The notes under the pieces are model-generated. The model worked only from the letters and a program-made list of their open reading frames with translations. It was not told the origin of the DNA and did not search any database. A stretch of 53,249 nucleotides of DNA. It comes from Ignavibacteriaceae bacterium (GTDB taxonomy: Bacteria > Bacteroidota > Ignavibacteria > Ignavibacteriales > Ignavibacteriaceae). Where the stretch lies: positions 1-53,249 of the forward strand of contig JARLHD010000272.1 of assembly GCA_031292435.1 (NCBI GenBank), in the 5' to 3' direction. The translations under genes and the position numbers were made by a program. This document shows, piece after piece, positions 17,774-25,369 of this stretch. Each line of letters begins with the position of its first letter. Positions within the stretch are counted from its first letter, which is position 1.

Positions 17774-18739
17774 ATGAAAGATAAGTTCGATGTTATTGTG
17801 GTGGGAGCAGGCCCTGCTGGTTCTATGGCTGCACGTTTCGCGGCTGAACAGGGGGTTTCTGTATTAATGCTTGAAAAAGACAGGGATGTGGGCTATCCGG
17901 TACGATGTGGTGAGGCGATAAGTAAAAAGGGAGTGGAAGAATTTATTCAGTTAGATGAAAAATGGATTGCTTCTAAGATTAGCAAATTTTCTCTCATTTC
18001 TCCGGATGGGACTGAATCCCTAATTGAATTTGGTGAATCTGGATATATCCTAGATAGAAAAATCTTTGATTATGAATTAGCAAAATCAGCTGCTAATTGC
18101 GGAGCCCAAATTCTGACAAGAGCTTATGTTAACGGCCTTCTTTTAGAAGATAATGTAGTAGCTGGAGTTAAATACGAATATCAGGGAGAGCAGAAAGAAT
18201 TAAAAAGTAAAATTGTAATTGGTGCTGATGGTGTTGAATCCAGGATTGGCAGATGGGCAGGCCTAGAAACATTTACTGATTTCCGGAATATGGAATGTTG
18301 TGTACAGGTTACTGCATCCAATATTAAAGTCGATTCCAATACGTTATATTTTTATTTCGGAAAAAATGTAGCCCCTGGTGGCTATTTCTGGGTGTTTCCC
18401 AAGTCAGGTTATTCTGCTAACATTGGTTTGGGTATAAGTGGTATGGAAGGTAAAAAAAGATCAGCATTATATTATCTAAATAGTTTCATGGAAAAGAATT
18501 TTCCGGATGCACCCATTTTAACTTCAGTGGCAGGAGGTGTTCCAAGTACAATTACATTGAAAAGAATTTCTATACCGGGGATGGTCCTTGCGGGGGATGC
18601 CGCCCGGCAGGTTAATCCATTAAGCGGAGGCGGTATTTCCAGCGGCATGATTGGAGGAAGCATTGCTGGAAGAATAGCTGGTGAATCCATTAAAATGAAT
18701 AAACCAGACCATATCTTGACCTATGAGAAAGTCTCGTAG
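17774..18739 (+). CDS. Geranylgeranyl-reductase-family FAD protein, interrupted by in-frame TAG
   Basis: A flavin-dependent reductase of the family that saturates isoprenoid chains of lipids and quinones. The Rossmann motif is VIVVGAGPAGSMAARFAAE (residues 7-25). Next come VGYPVRCGEAIS, the internal IVIGADGVESRIGRWAGL and VLAGDAARQVNPLSGGGIS, the second FAD motif. The frame meets TAG at 18737-18739 after 321 residues, just past HILTYEKVS. The same frame then continues open for 65 codons with sequence of the kind expected at the family's C-terminus (ERVGKRHE onward), so about 17% is cut off. TAG is the normal stop of several neighbours. The FAD and catalytic core is intact, so a shortened protein may be made, but loss of function is possible. 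It is cotranscribed with the ferredoxin. Confidence 0.85.
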   Translation: MKDKFDVIVVGAGPAGSMAARFAAEQGVSVLMLEKDRDVGYPVRCGEAISKKGVEEFIQLDEKWIASKISKFSLISPDGTESLIEFGESGYILDRKIFDYELAKSAANCGAQILTRAYVNGLLLEDNVVAGVKYEYQGEQKELKSKIVIGADGVESRIGRWAGLETFTDFRNMECCVQVTASNIKVDSNTLYFYFGKNVAPGGYFWVFPKSGYSANIGLGISGMEGKKRSALYYLNSFMEKNFPDAPILTSVAGGVPSTITLKRISIPGMVLAGDAARQVNPLSGGGISSGMIGGSIAGRIAGESIKMNKPDHILTYEKVS

Positions 18740-18937
18740 GAACGTGTTGGTAAACGACATGAAATCAATAACCGCTTAAAAAATGGCATATATAATTTTG
18801 ATGATGAAAAATTTAATAATATCGCTCATTCCTTTTCAAAAATACCTTTAAATAAACGCACATTAGGAAAACTATTTACAACTGCTCTGATAAACAATCC
18901 TGCCCTGTTAATAGATATAGCGAAAGTTTTTATTTAA
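18740..18937 (+). pseudogene. Detached C-terminal part of the geranylgeranyl-reductase-family gene
   Basis: The reading frame of the preceding gene continues from GAA at 18740 to TAA at 18935-18937 without another stop. It encodes 65 residues (ERVGKRHEINNRLKNGIYNF at the start). The composition and helical pattern fit the C-terminal helical region that follows YEK-W in this family. With it the protein would be 386 residues plus the TAG position, the usual family length. No ribosome site or start codon supports separate translation. A single CAG or AAG to TAG change would explain the break. Confidence 0.7.
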
Positions 18938-19000
18938 CTCTAATTGTTTTTTACTAAGTTATGTGTATAAATTTAAATTATATTACCCCAGATCTTTAGC

Positions 19001-20506
19001 ATGATGGAAGTTTCAAATAAAGATTCAATTATAAATTCGGAGTCAGATTTATTCTCATTTATCAAAGAATCTGATACCATTTGTGTATGGAAATCATTAT
19101 CTAAAGATTTTACTAAAAAAGTGTTTTCGGAAAATATTCTGAAAATTACAGGTTATTCTTTTAATGAATTATTAGATAAAGCTGACGGATTTTATTCCCT
19201 TGTCTCTCCTGAAGATTTTACATTCATTAGTAAGATTTACAATAAATTTATTGGTAATTCAGATGAAGAAAATTGTACAACTATATACAGGATAATTGGT
19301 AAAGATCAGAATCCTGTTTGGTTGAAAGAATGGATCAGCGTTAAAAAAAATACTGGAGGGGAAATTGATTCTTATTATGGTTTTATTCAAAACATAAATG
19401 AGATTAAAAAAAATGAATACTTCCTTCTCACCGAAAATGAAAACCTTCATAAGCTGAATAAGTCCAAGGATAATTTCATCTCTATTCTTTCACATGACCT
19501 TCGTGCACCATTTACAAGTATTCTTGGGTTTTCCGAGATACTAATGAATGAGCCGGATCTCACCCAAAATGAAAAAAATGAATATCTTAATTATATACAT
19601 GAGTCCTCTCAAAATCAGCTCCAGTTGATTAACAATTTGCTGGACTGGTCAAGGCTTCAGACGGGGCGTATGAGAGTCGAATCGGACCGCATCCATGTTC
19701 TGTCTACAGTATTCAATTGTATTGCATCCCTAACGGGTAATGCAATAAGAAAAAATATAGACATTAGAACGAACATTCCTGAAAATTTATTTATCAAAAC
19801 AGATGAAAAATTAATAACCCAGGTTATTACGAATTTATTGAGCAATGCAATAAAATTCTCACACGAAAATAAACATATCGAGATAAGCGCGGGAGCATTT
19901 AATGATGATAAGATCGAAATTATTGTAAAGGATTTTGGAATAGGGATACCGGAACATTCAAAAGAAAAGTTGTTTAAAGTTGATAAGAAATTTTCGACTG
20001 ACGGTACAAAGGGAGAAAAAGGAACTGGTCTTGGATTAAGCCTTGTTAAAGAAATTGTTGATAAACATCTCGGCGATATTTGGTTTTTTTCTGAAGTGGA
20101 TAAAGGAACTGAATTCCATTTTACAGTCCAAGCTTCTCAGAATATTATTCTTCTCGTTGATGACGATAAAGAAGAAAGAACATATTTTGAGAGTGTTTTA
20201 AATGATTATTTTCCTGGATACGAATTAATCTTAACCGATAATGGTTATGAGGCATTGTTAATTATTTCCGGTAAAATTCCGTCACTAATTATAGCCAAAC
20301 ATGAAGGTCCATTCATGGATGGTCTCCAACTGTTAAAATCAATAAGAAAAGCGGAAAAAGGATTTAAGATTCCAATTATAGTATTAGTATCTGATATCCA
20401 GGAAGGAATTAAAAAATTATATAATGAATATACAATTACAGCCATTCTTCAAAAGCCTTTCAATGTCAATAAAGTAAAAGAAATATTACATTCCGCATTG
20501 AATTAA
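19001..20506 (+). CDS. PAS histidine kinase with C-terminal degenerate receiver
   Basis: A 501-residue soluble signalling protein. Its parts are a PAS/PAC region (about 25-137), HisKA with SILSHDLRAPFTSILGFSEI (phosphoacceptor H165), HATPase_c with NLLSNAIKFS, KDFGIGIP and GTGLGLSLVKE (about 255-375), then a receiver fold from 381. The receiver keeps its acidic pocket (VDDD, 386-389) and lysine K485 in LQKPF. The phosphoacceptor aspartate is replaced: IAKHEGPFMDG has K433 where family members have D, and the switch Thr position reads VLVSD. So phosphotransfer to this receiver is unlikely, and it is probably an interaction or regulatory module. Start codons at 19001 and 19004 are equally possible. 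Confidence 0.9.
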   Translation: MMEVSNKDSIINSESDLFSFIKESDTICVWKSLSKDFTKKVFSENILKITGYSFNELLDKADGFYSLVSPEDFTFISKIYNKFIGNSDEENCTTIYRIIGKDQNPVWLKEWISVKKNTGGEIDSYYGFIQNINEIKKNEYFLLTENENLHKLNKSKDNFISILSHDLRAPFTSILGFSEILMNEPDLTQNEKNEYLNYIHESSQNQLQLINNLLDWSRLQTGRMRVESDRIHVLSTVFNCIASLTGNAIRKNIDIRTNIPENLFIKTDEKLITQVITNLLSNAIKFSHENKHIEISAGAFNDDKIEIIVKDFGIGIPEHSKEKLFKVDKKFSTDGTKGEKGTGLGLSLVKEIVDKHLGDIWFFSEVDKGTEFHFTVQASQNIILLVDDDKEERTYFESVLNDYFPGYELILTDNGYEALLIISGKIPSLIIAKHEGPFMDGLQLLKSIRKAEKGFKIPIIVLVSDIQEGIKKLYNEYTITAILQKPFNVNKVKEILHSALN

Positions 20507-20576
20507 TTATTGAATTTCATATTAATGTTCGTTCTATAATTTTTATATTTAATACTCAGAAATTTAGGAGGAAATA

Positions 20577-21908
20577 TTGAAAATATCTGTAATAGGTACT
20601 GGATATGTGGGGCTTGTCTCAGGAACTTGCTTCGCTGAAACTGGTAATGATGTTATTTGTGTTGATATTGATGCCAATAAAGTAGATAAAATGAAAGAGG
20701 GAATCGTACCTATATATGAACCTGGACTTGAGATTCTTTTTGAACGAAATATAAAATATGGGCGCCTTTCTTTTACTACTGATCTGCATAAGGCTATTCT
20801 AAATTCGGAAATATTATTTTTATGCCTTCCAACTCCACAGGATGGAGATGGGAGCGCTGATTTAAAATATGTAATCGGTGTAGCTGAAGATTTGGGAAAA
20901 TTTTTCCATGATAATCCCGATATAGGATTTAAAATCCTAGTCAATAAAAGCACAGTACCGGTCGGTACTTCAGAAAAAGTGCGTTTTGCTGTTAAAAAAT
21001 ATGCTCCCGATTTTGATTTTGATGTTGCTTCAAATCCCGAATTTCTTAGAGAGGGTATGGCAGTTGAAGATTTTATGAAGCCTGAAAGAGTAGTGGTCGG
21101 TACATCCAATCAAAAAACAAAATCTGTTCTGGAGGAATTATATGAGCCATTTATCAGATCCGGTAATCCGATCTTTTTTATGGATGAAAAATCAGCAGAA
21201 ATGACCAAATATGCTGCAAATTCATTTCTGGCAACTAAAATTAGCTTTATGAATGAAATTGCAAATCTCTGTGAGATAACTGGGGCTGATGTTGACAAAG
21301 TAAGGATTGGAATTGGTTCCGATTCAAGGATAGGTAAAAGATTTTTGTTTCCGGGAATTGGGTTTGGCGGTTCCTGTTTCCCTAAAGATGTTAAAGCATT
21401 AATAAATACATCAAATGAAAATAATTATGATTTCCAAATACTAAAATCTGTAGTTGAAATAAATAATCTACAGGGAATCAGGTTTTTTGAAAAGATAAAA
21501 CTTCATTATAATTGTAAAATCAAAGGAAAGCATTTTGCTATGTGGGGGCTTGCCTTTAAACCCAACACTGATGATGTAAGGGACGCACCTTCTATAAAAA
21601 TTATTGATCTTTTAATGAAAGCTGGTGCATCAGTTACAGCATATGATCCGGAGGCCATGGATAACTTCAATGAAATGTATAATGGCAAAATTAAATTGGC
21701 TAAAGGAACATATAAAGCTCTGGAGAATGCTGATGCCCTGATTATTGTAACTGAATGGAATGAATTCAGGAAACCTGATTTTAGCAGGGTGAAAGCATTA
21801 TTAAAAAAGCCGGTTATTTTTGATGGCAGGAATTTATATGATATTGATAAAATGCAGGATTTTCATTTTACTTATTATTCTATTGGCAGAAATGTAGTTA
21901 AATTTTAA
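20577..21908 (+). CDS. ugd: UDP-glucose 6-dehydrogenase
   Basis: It oxidises UDP-glucose twice with NAD+ to UDP-glucuronate for surface polysaccharides. The 443-residue protein begins KISVIGTGYVGLVSGTCFAE, an NAD-binding Rossmann motif. It has NKSTVPVGTSEKV, NPEFLREG and the catalytic cysteine C267 in GFGGSCFPKDVKAL, then AFKPNTDDVRDAPS in the C-terminal domain. It starts with TTG at 20577, five bases after a perfect AGGAGG. The NusG-like gene follows 12 bases after its stop. No other polysaccharide genes are adjacent. GDP-mannose dehydrogenase is the nearest alternative, but the length and motifs fit UDP-glucose dehydrogenase. Confidence 0.94.
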   Translation: MKISVIGTGYVGLVSGTCFAETGNDVICVDIDANKVDKMKEGIVPIYEPGLEILFERNIKYGRLSFTTDLHKAILNSEILFLCLPTPQDGDGSADLKYVIGVAEDLGKFFHDNPDIGFKILVNKSTVPVGTSEKVRFAVKKYAPDFDFDVASNPEFLREGMAVEDFMKPERVVVGTSNQKTKSVLEELYEPFIRSGNPIFFMDEKSAEMTKYAANSFLATKISFMNEIANLCEITGADVDKVRIGIGSDSRIGKRFLFPGIGFGGSCFPKDVKALINTSNENNYDFQILKSVVEINNLQGIRFFEKIKLHYNCKIKGKHFAMWGLAFKPNTDDVRDAPSIKIIDLLMKAGASVTAYDPEAMDNFNEMYNGKIKLAKGTYKALENADALIIVTEWNEFRKPDFSRVKALLKKPVIFDGRNLYDIDKMQDFHFTYYSIGRNVVKF

Positions 21909-21920
21909 TTGAAAGCTTTT

Positions 21921-22457
21921 ATGTCGCAAGTATCAGATAATATTGAAAATAAAGTGGACAAGGACTGGTTTGCTCTATATACCCGTTCCAGAAGCGAATT
22001 TAAAGCAGCAGAACAACTACAATCTATTGGTATTCAGCATTATCTTCCTGTAGTTGTCAAATGGAAAAAATGGAGTGACCGTAAGAAAAAAATTCTGGAA
22101 CCTATACTTAAAGGTTATATTTTTATTTTGGCTGATGAGAAAGAAAGAAAATTGTCACTTGAACAGTATTCTGTTGTAAGATGTGTTTTTGACAATGGCA
22201 GACCTGCTAAAATTCCTGAGTGGCAGATTGATAATCTTAAAAGGATGCTTTCCAGGGAATCTGATATTTCAATACAGGAAGGTTTAATGCCTGGTGTTAA
22301 AGTCAAAATCAGGGAAGGCCCCTTTGAGGGCATTATTGGTGTTGTGCATGAAAGTGATAATGGAAAAACTATCGCTGTATCCATTGATCTTTTAAGAAGA
22401 TCTGTAATTGCACATCTTCCAAAAGAAAGTATTTTTGAAGTAGTAAAAGAATTATAA
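21921..22457 (+). CDS. NusG-like (UpxY/RfaH-type) transcription antitermination protein
   Basis: A 178-residue protein with an NGN domain, DWFALYTRSRSEFKAAEQLQ then YLPVVVKWKKWSDRKKKI and LKGYIFI. A C-terminal KOW-type domain follows (PGVKVKIREGPFEGIIG). Housekeeping nusG normally sits with secE and the ribosomal protein L11/L1 genes, so this looks like a specialised paralogue that helps RNA polymerase through long operons, usually surface polysaccharide clusters. Lying directly after ugd supports that. The ATG at 21921 has GAAAG six bases upstream and is preferred over a TTG at 21909 that abuts the ugd stop without a ribosome site. Confidence 0.88.
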   Translation: MSQVSDNIENKVDKDWFALYTRSRSEFKAAEQLQSIGIQHYLPVVVKWKKWSDRKKKILEPILKGYIFILADEKERKLSLEQYSVVRCVFDNGRPAKIPEWQIDNLKRMLSRESDISIQEGLMPGVKVKIREGPFEGIIGVVHESDNGKTIAVSIDLLRRSVIAHLPKESIFEVVKEL

Positions 22458-22484
22458 ATTCGTTCTTAAAAAGGAATTGCTGTT

Positions 22485-23447
22485 ATGTTAACTCAAACAG
22501 AACTTATTAAGCTGAAAAAGGGAGAATTGATAAATCATTTCCTGTTGCTAAAAAGGTGTGAAATAAAACTAACCAAATCCAATAACCAATATCTTTATTT
22601 AGAACTTGCAGATAAAACGACTGCACTGAGTGCAAATATATGGGAAAATTTCTCCAAATTATTTTCTGAATTAAAGACCGGAGATATTGTTAAAGTTACA
22701 GGTTCTGTGGATGAATATCAGGGAGTAGGACAGATTAAAATCATGTCAATCAAAACAGCCGATTCTAATGACGACATAGTTCCTTCTGATTTTCTTGCCA
22801 GATCTAAAAGAAATGTTGAAGAAATGAAGAACGAATTAAAGAATAGAATTCAAAAGATAAGAAACCCCAATTTATTTCTTTTAATGGATCAGTTTTTTAA
22901 TGAAAATAATATATTGAAATTTTCAGATGCACCCGCAGGAAAATATTGGCATCATTCTTATCTAAGCGGACTGCTGGAACATTCTCTTGAACTTATAAGA
23001 ATCTGCGATCTAATGTGCGATATTCATCCTGAAATTAACCGGGATCTTGTAATTTGCGGAGCATTAATGCATGATTATGGTAAAACCGAAGAACTTAAAT
23101 TTGATTCATCCTTTGAATATACAACAAGAGGTAAGCTTCTCGGACATATAGTAATTGCAGCTATACTTATAAATGAGGGTTGTAAAAAAATTCCGAATTT
23201 TCCCGATGATCTAAGGGATTGTTTGCTTCACATAATATTAAGTCATCAGGGAAAGCTTGAATTCGCCTCTCCTGTTGTACCCAAAACGCTTGAGGCAATA
23301 ACATTATACCAGGCTGATGAATTAAGCGCTAAAGTAAATGCGTATAAGAGTGCTCTTAACGAAGTAAAGGATAAAGGGAAATGGACAAAATTTTTACCCC
23401 TGGCTTCAACCGATCTTTTTAATCATGGTATTCCCCAAGAAGGGTAG
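22485..23447 (+). CDS. yhaM: YhaM-type 3'-5' exoribonuclease (OB fold + HD domain)
   Basis: A 320-residue protein. The N-terminal OB fold (about 15-95) has LYLELADKTTALSANIW and GDIVKVTGSV. A metal-dependent HD hydrolase domain follows, with H157, H166, the H196-D197 pair in ALMHDYGK and a later H in ILSHQG. This arrangement and the length match Bacillus YhaM, a 3'-5' exonuclease acting on RNA and single-stranded DNA. AAGGA lies nine bases before the ATG. It sits between the NusG-like gene and the sirtuin, with 27- and 18-base gaps, suggesting one transcript. Confidence 0.9.
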   Translation: MLTQTELIKLKKGELINHFLLLKRCEIKLTKSNNQYLYLELADKTTALSANIWENFSKLFSELKTGDIVKVTGSVDEYQGVGQIKIMSIKTADSNDDIVPSDFLARSKRNVEEMKNELKNRIQKIRNPNLFLLMDQFFNENNILKFSDAPAGKYWHHSYLSGLLEHSLELIRICDLMCDIHPEINRDLVICGALMHDYGKTEELKFDSSFEYTTRGKLLGHIVIAAILINEGCKKIPNFPDDLRDCLLHIILSHQGKLEFASPVVPKTLEAITLYQADELSAKVNAYKSALNEVKDKGKWTKFLPLASTDLFNHGIPQEG

Positions 23448-23465
23448 AGCCTATTAAAAGTCATC

Positions 23466-24194
23466 ATGTTAGATATTAAAAAGTCAGATATTGAGAAGAT
23501 TAAAAATGCTGGACATGTAGTCTTTTTTTCCGGTGCGGGCATGTCACAAGAAAGCGGTATTGCTACTTTCAGGGGTAAAGATGGTATTTGGAATAAATTC
23601 AAACCGGAAGAATTAGCAAATATTAATGGTTTTATGAAAAATCCGGATATGGTGTGGGAATGGTACAAATATCGTCATGATATTGTCAGAAATGCAGAAC
23701 CAAACCAGGGGCACATCGCCATAGCTGAATTTCAAAAGTATCTACCGAAGGTTACAGTTATAACTCAAAATATAGATAATCTTCATAAAAGAGCAGGAAG
23801 CAAAAATATTTTTGAACTTCATGGCAATATTGAAAGGAACTATTGCATGAAGTGTAAAACATTTTACAATGAGATCAACGAAATTCCAGAAGTTCCCAAA
23901 TGTAGGTGTGGTGGTTTAATAAGACCGGATGTAGTTTGGTTCGGTGAATATCTACCGCAAGACCAATTCCAAGGGGCAGAATTAGCCGCTTCAAATTGTG
24001 ATATCTTTTTCGTTGTCGGGACATCGGCCGTAGTATATCCAGCCGCTTCACTTATTTATACTGCAAAAGATTGCGGAGCTATTATTTTTGAAATTAATAT
24101 AGAAAAAACTGATATAAGTATTCTAGCACGTGAATCTTTTATAGGAAAAGCCGGTAACCTTCTCCCCATGATATTGAAAGAAATTAAAGAATGA
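23466..24194 (+). CDS. cobB: Sirtuin NAD-dependent protein deacylase (class III type)
   Basis: It removes acyl groups from protein lysines with NAD+ as co-substrate. The 242-residue protein has FFSGAGMSQESGIATFRG (about 20-37), VITQNIDNLHKRAG and the catalytic H119 in ELHGN. The zinc ligands are C127, C130, C146 and C148 (CMKC and CRC), with FGEYLP at the substrate wall. Residues Y67 and R70 (YKYR) form the YxxR pair that in SIRT5/CobB enzymes favours succinyl and malonyl lysine, so desuccinylation is likely as well. The spacing CRCGG differs slightly from the common CxxC. It is the last gene of the plus-strand run, convergent with marR. Confidence 0.93.
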   Translation: MLDIKKSDIEKIKNAGHVVFFSGAGMSQESGIATFRGKDGIWNKFKPEELANINGFMKNPDMVWEWYKYRHDIVRNAEPNQGHIAIAEFQKYLPKVTVITQNIDNLHKRAGSKNIFELHGNIERNYCMKCKTFYNEINEIPEVPKCRCGGLIRPDVVWFGEYLPQDQFQGAELAASNCDIFFVVGTSAVVYPAASLIYTAKDCGAIIFEINIEKTDISILARESFIGKAGNLLPMILKEIKE

Positions 24195-24210
24195 CCGGCT
24201 GTTTCGAAAA

Positions 24211-24672
24211 TTACTTTTTCTGAGTTGTAGGAGATAATCCAATAACTTTGCAGAGACGCTGTAGTTCAACCTGATCACTCTTAGACAATTTCTGCATTTC
24301 TTCAATAACTAATTTAAGATACCCCGGGAATACTTTCTGAAATAGGCTCTTTCCCTGTTTAGTCAGATGAATCGTAAAATATCGCCTGTCTTGTTCTCTT
24401 CTCTCCCTAATTACTAATTTCCTTTTTTCAAGGTTATCAATAACAAGTGTAATATTACCACCTGTTTTCAAAAGTTTATTACCGAGATCTTTTTGAAACA
24501 AAGGTCCAATATGATATAATGCATCAAGAATTGCATATTGACTTTCGGTTAAGTTCGATTTTGTAAGTGATAGATTTACTCTTGATAACGTAGATTCAGC
24601 AGCTCTTACCAACTTAAGAAAAGTATTTAGAGCAGTTGTTTCTTTTTCAGTTCCTTTATAACGGGTTCCCAT
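24211..24672 (-). CDS. MarR-family transcriptional regulator
   Basis: A 153-residue winged-helix protein. The DNA-binding core has LTESQYAILDALYHIGPL, KDLGNKLLKTGGNITLVIDN (recognition helix about residues 65-85) and the wing RREQDRRYFTIHLTKQG. The helices at both ends are those used for dimerisation. No cysteine redox switch is present. MarR proteins usually repress nearby genes and release DNA on binding a small ligand. The target here could be itself or the divergent rpiB-tal-pgi operon; half-site repeats lie just upstream of its start (24693-24742). The N-terminus TRYKGTEKETTALNT is basic. Confidence 0.92.
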   Translation of the reverse strand: MGTRYKGTEKETTALNTFLKLVRAAESTLSRVNLSLTKSNLTESQYAILDALYHIGPLFQKDLGNKLLKTGGNITLVIDNLEKRKLVIRERREQDRRYFTIHLTKQGKSLFQKVFPGYLKLVIEEMQKLSKSDQVELQRLCKVIGLSPTTQKK

Positions 24673-24692
24673 ATTTTTATTCTTTTTATGTT

Positions 24693-24742
24693 TTTAGTAG
24701 TTTAATTAATAGAGCGTATAAAACTAATAAATCTTAAACTAA
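24693..24742. promoter_or_regulatory. Candidate MarR operator: three AAACTAA-like half sites
   Basis: TTTAGTAGTTTA (24693-24704) and AAAACTAATAAA (24720-24731) are inverted with 10 of 12 matches. A further AAACTAA (24736-24742) lies 15 bases after the AAACTAA at 24721. This is 21-70 bases upstream of the marR start, in a 239-bp divergent gap shared with rpiB. Assignment to MarR is inference from position. Confidence 0.4.
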
Positions 24743-24911
24743 AGTTCTAAAATAAATTCAAAAAAAATGTTATCCCAGTCACTTTTATGATGTTTTTATC
24801 GAAATTAAATTTAATATTCAATAAATAACGAATTAATAGTCGATAATTTATGGTTTCGAGGTAATTCTTAAAATAATTCATAAATTTATAATTATAATTT
24901 TTGAGAATAAA

Positions 24912-25361
24912 TTGAAAGTATCTATTGGATGTGATCATGGTGGTTTTGACTTAAAATTAGTTATTATCAATTGGTTAAAAGAACAGAAAATAAATGTAAT
25001 TGATCTTGGTAATGAAGTTTATAATATTGATGATGACTATCCAGACTTTGCAGAAAAAGTTTCGAGGAATGTTGTTTCAGGAATATCTGATAAAGGAATC
25101 ATAATTTGCGGAAGTGGAGTAGGGGCTTGTATTGCTGCAAATAAGATTAAAGGTGCAAGAGCTTCTGTATGTCATGATACATATTCTGCAAGGCAGGGTG
25201 TCGAGCATGATTGTATGAATATATTGTGTTTGGGTGCAAGAGTAATTGGTGAGCAATTAGCAAAGGAATTGATTTCTGCGTTCCTAAATGCAACATTTCT
25301 TAACGAATTAAGGTATAATAAAAGATTAGAGAAAATTAAAGATTTAGAAAACAAAAAATAG
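24912..25361 (+). CDS. rpiB: Ribose 5-phosphate isomerase B
   Basis: It interconverts ribose 5-phosphate and ribulose 5-phosphate. The 149-residue protein has the RpiB/LacAB signatures CDHGGFDLK (7-15), C66 in IICGSGVGACIAANK and VCHDTYSARQGVEHDCMNIL (86-105), including the phosphate-binding arginine and catalytic histidines. It starts with TTG at 24912. No ATG is possible without losing the first beta strand, and the ribosome site is weak. Its TAG stop is eight bases before the transaldolase GTG, so the two are cotranscribed. Confidence 0.95.
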   Translation: MKVSIGCDHGGFDLKLVIINWLKEQKINVIDLGNEVYNIDDDYPDFAEKVSRNVVSGISDKGIIICGSGVGACIAANKIKGARASVCHDTYSARQGVEHDCMNILCLGARVIGEQLAKELISAFLNATFLNELRYNKRLEKIKDLENKK

Positions 25362-25369
25362 GAGTGCTC

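Noticed and set aside
18737..18739. TAG as a pyrrolysine codon or general stop reassignment
   Set aside because: TAG terminates several neighbouring genes cleanly, the enzyme family does not use pyrrolysine, and no pyl genes are in view. A nonsense mutation or error is simpler.
20564..21109. A 181-codon open frame on the minus strand opposite ugd
   Set aside because: It lies wholly antisense to a firmly identified dehydrogenase, has Ser/Pro/Thr-rich shadow composition and no ribosome site.
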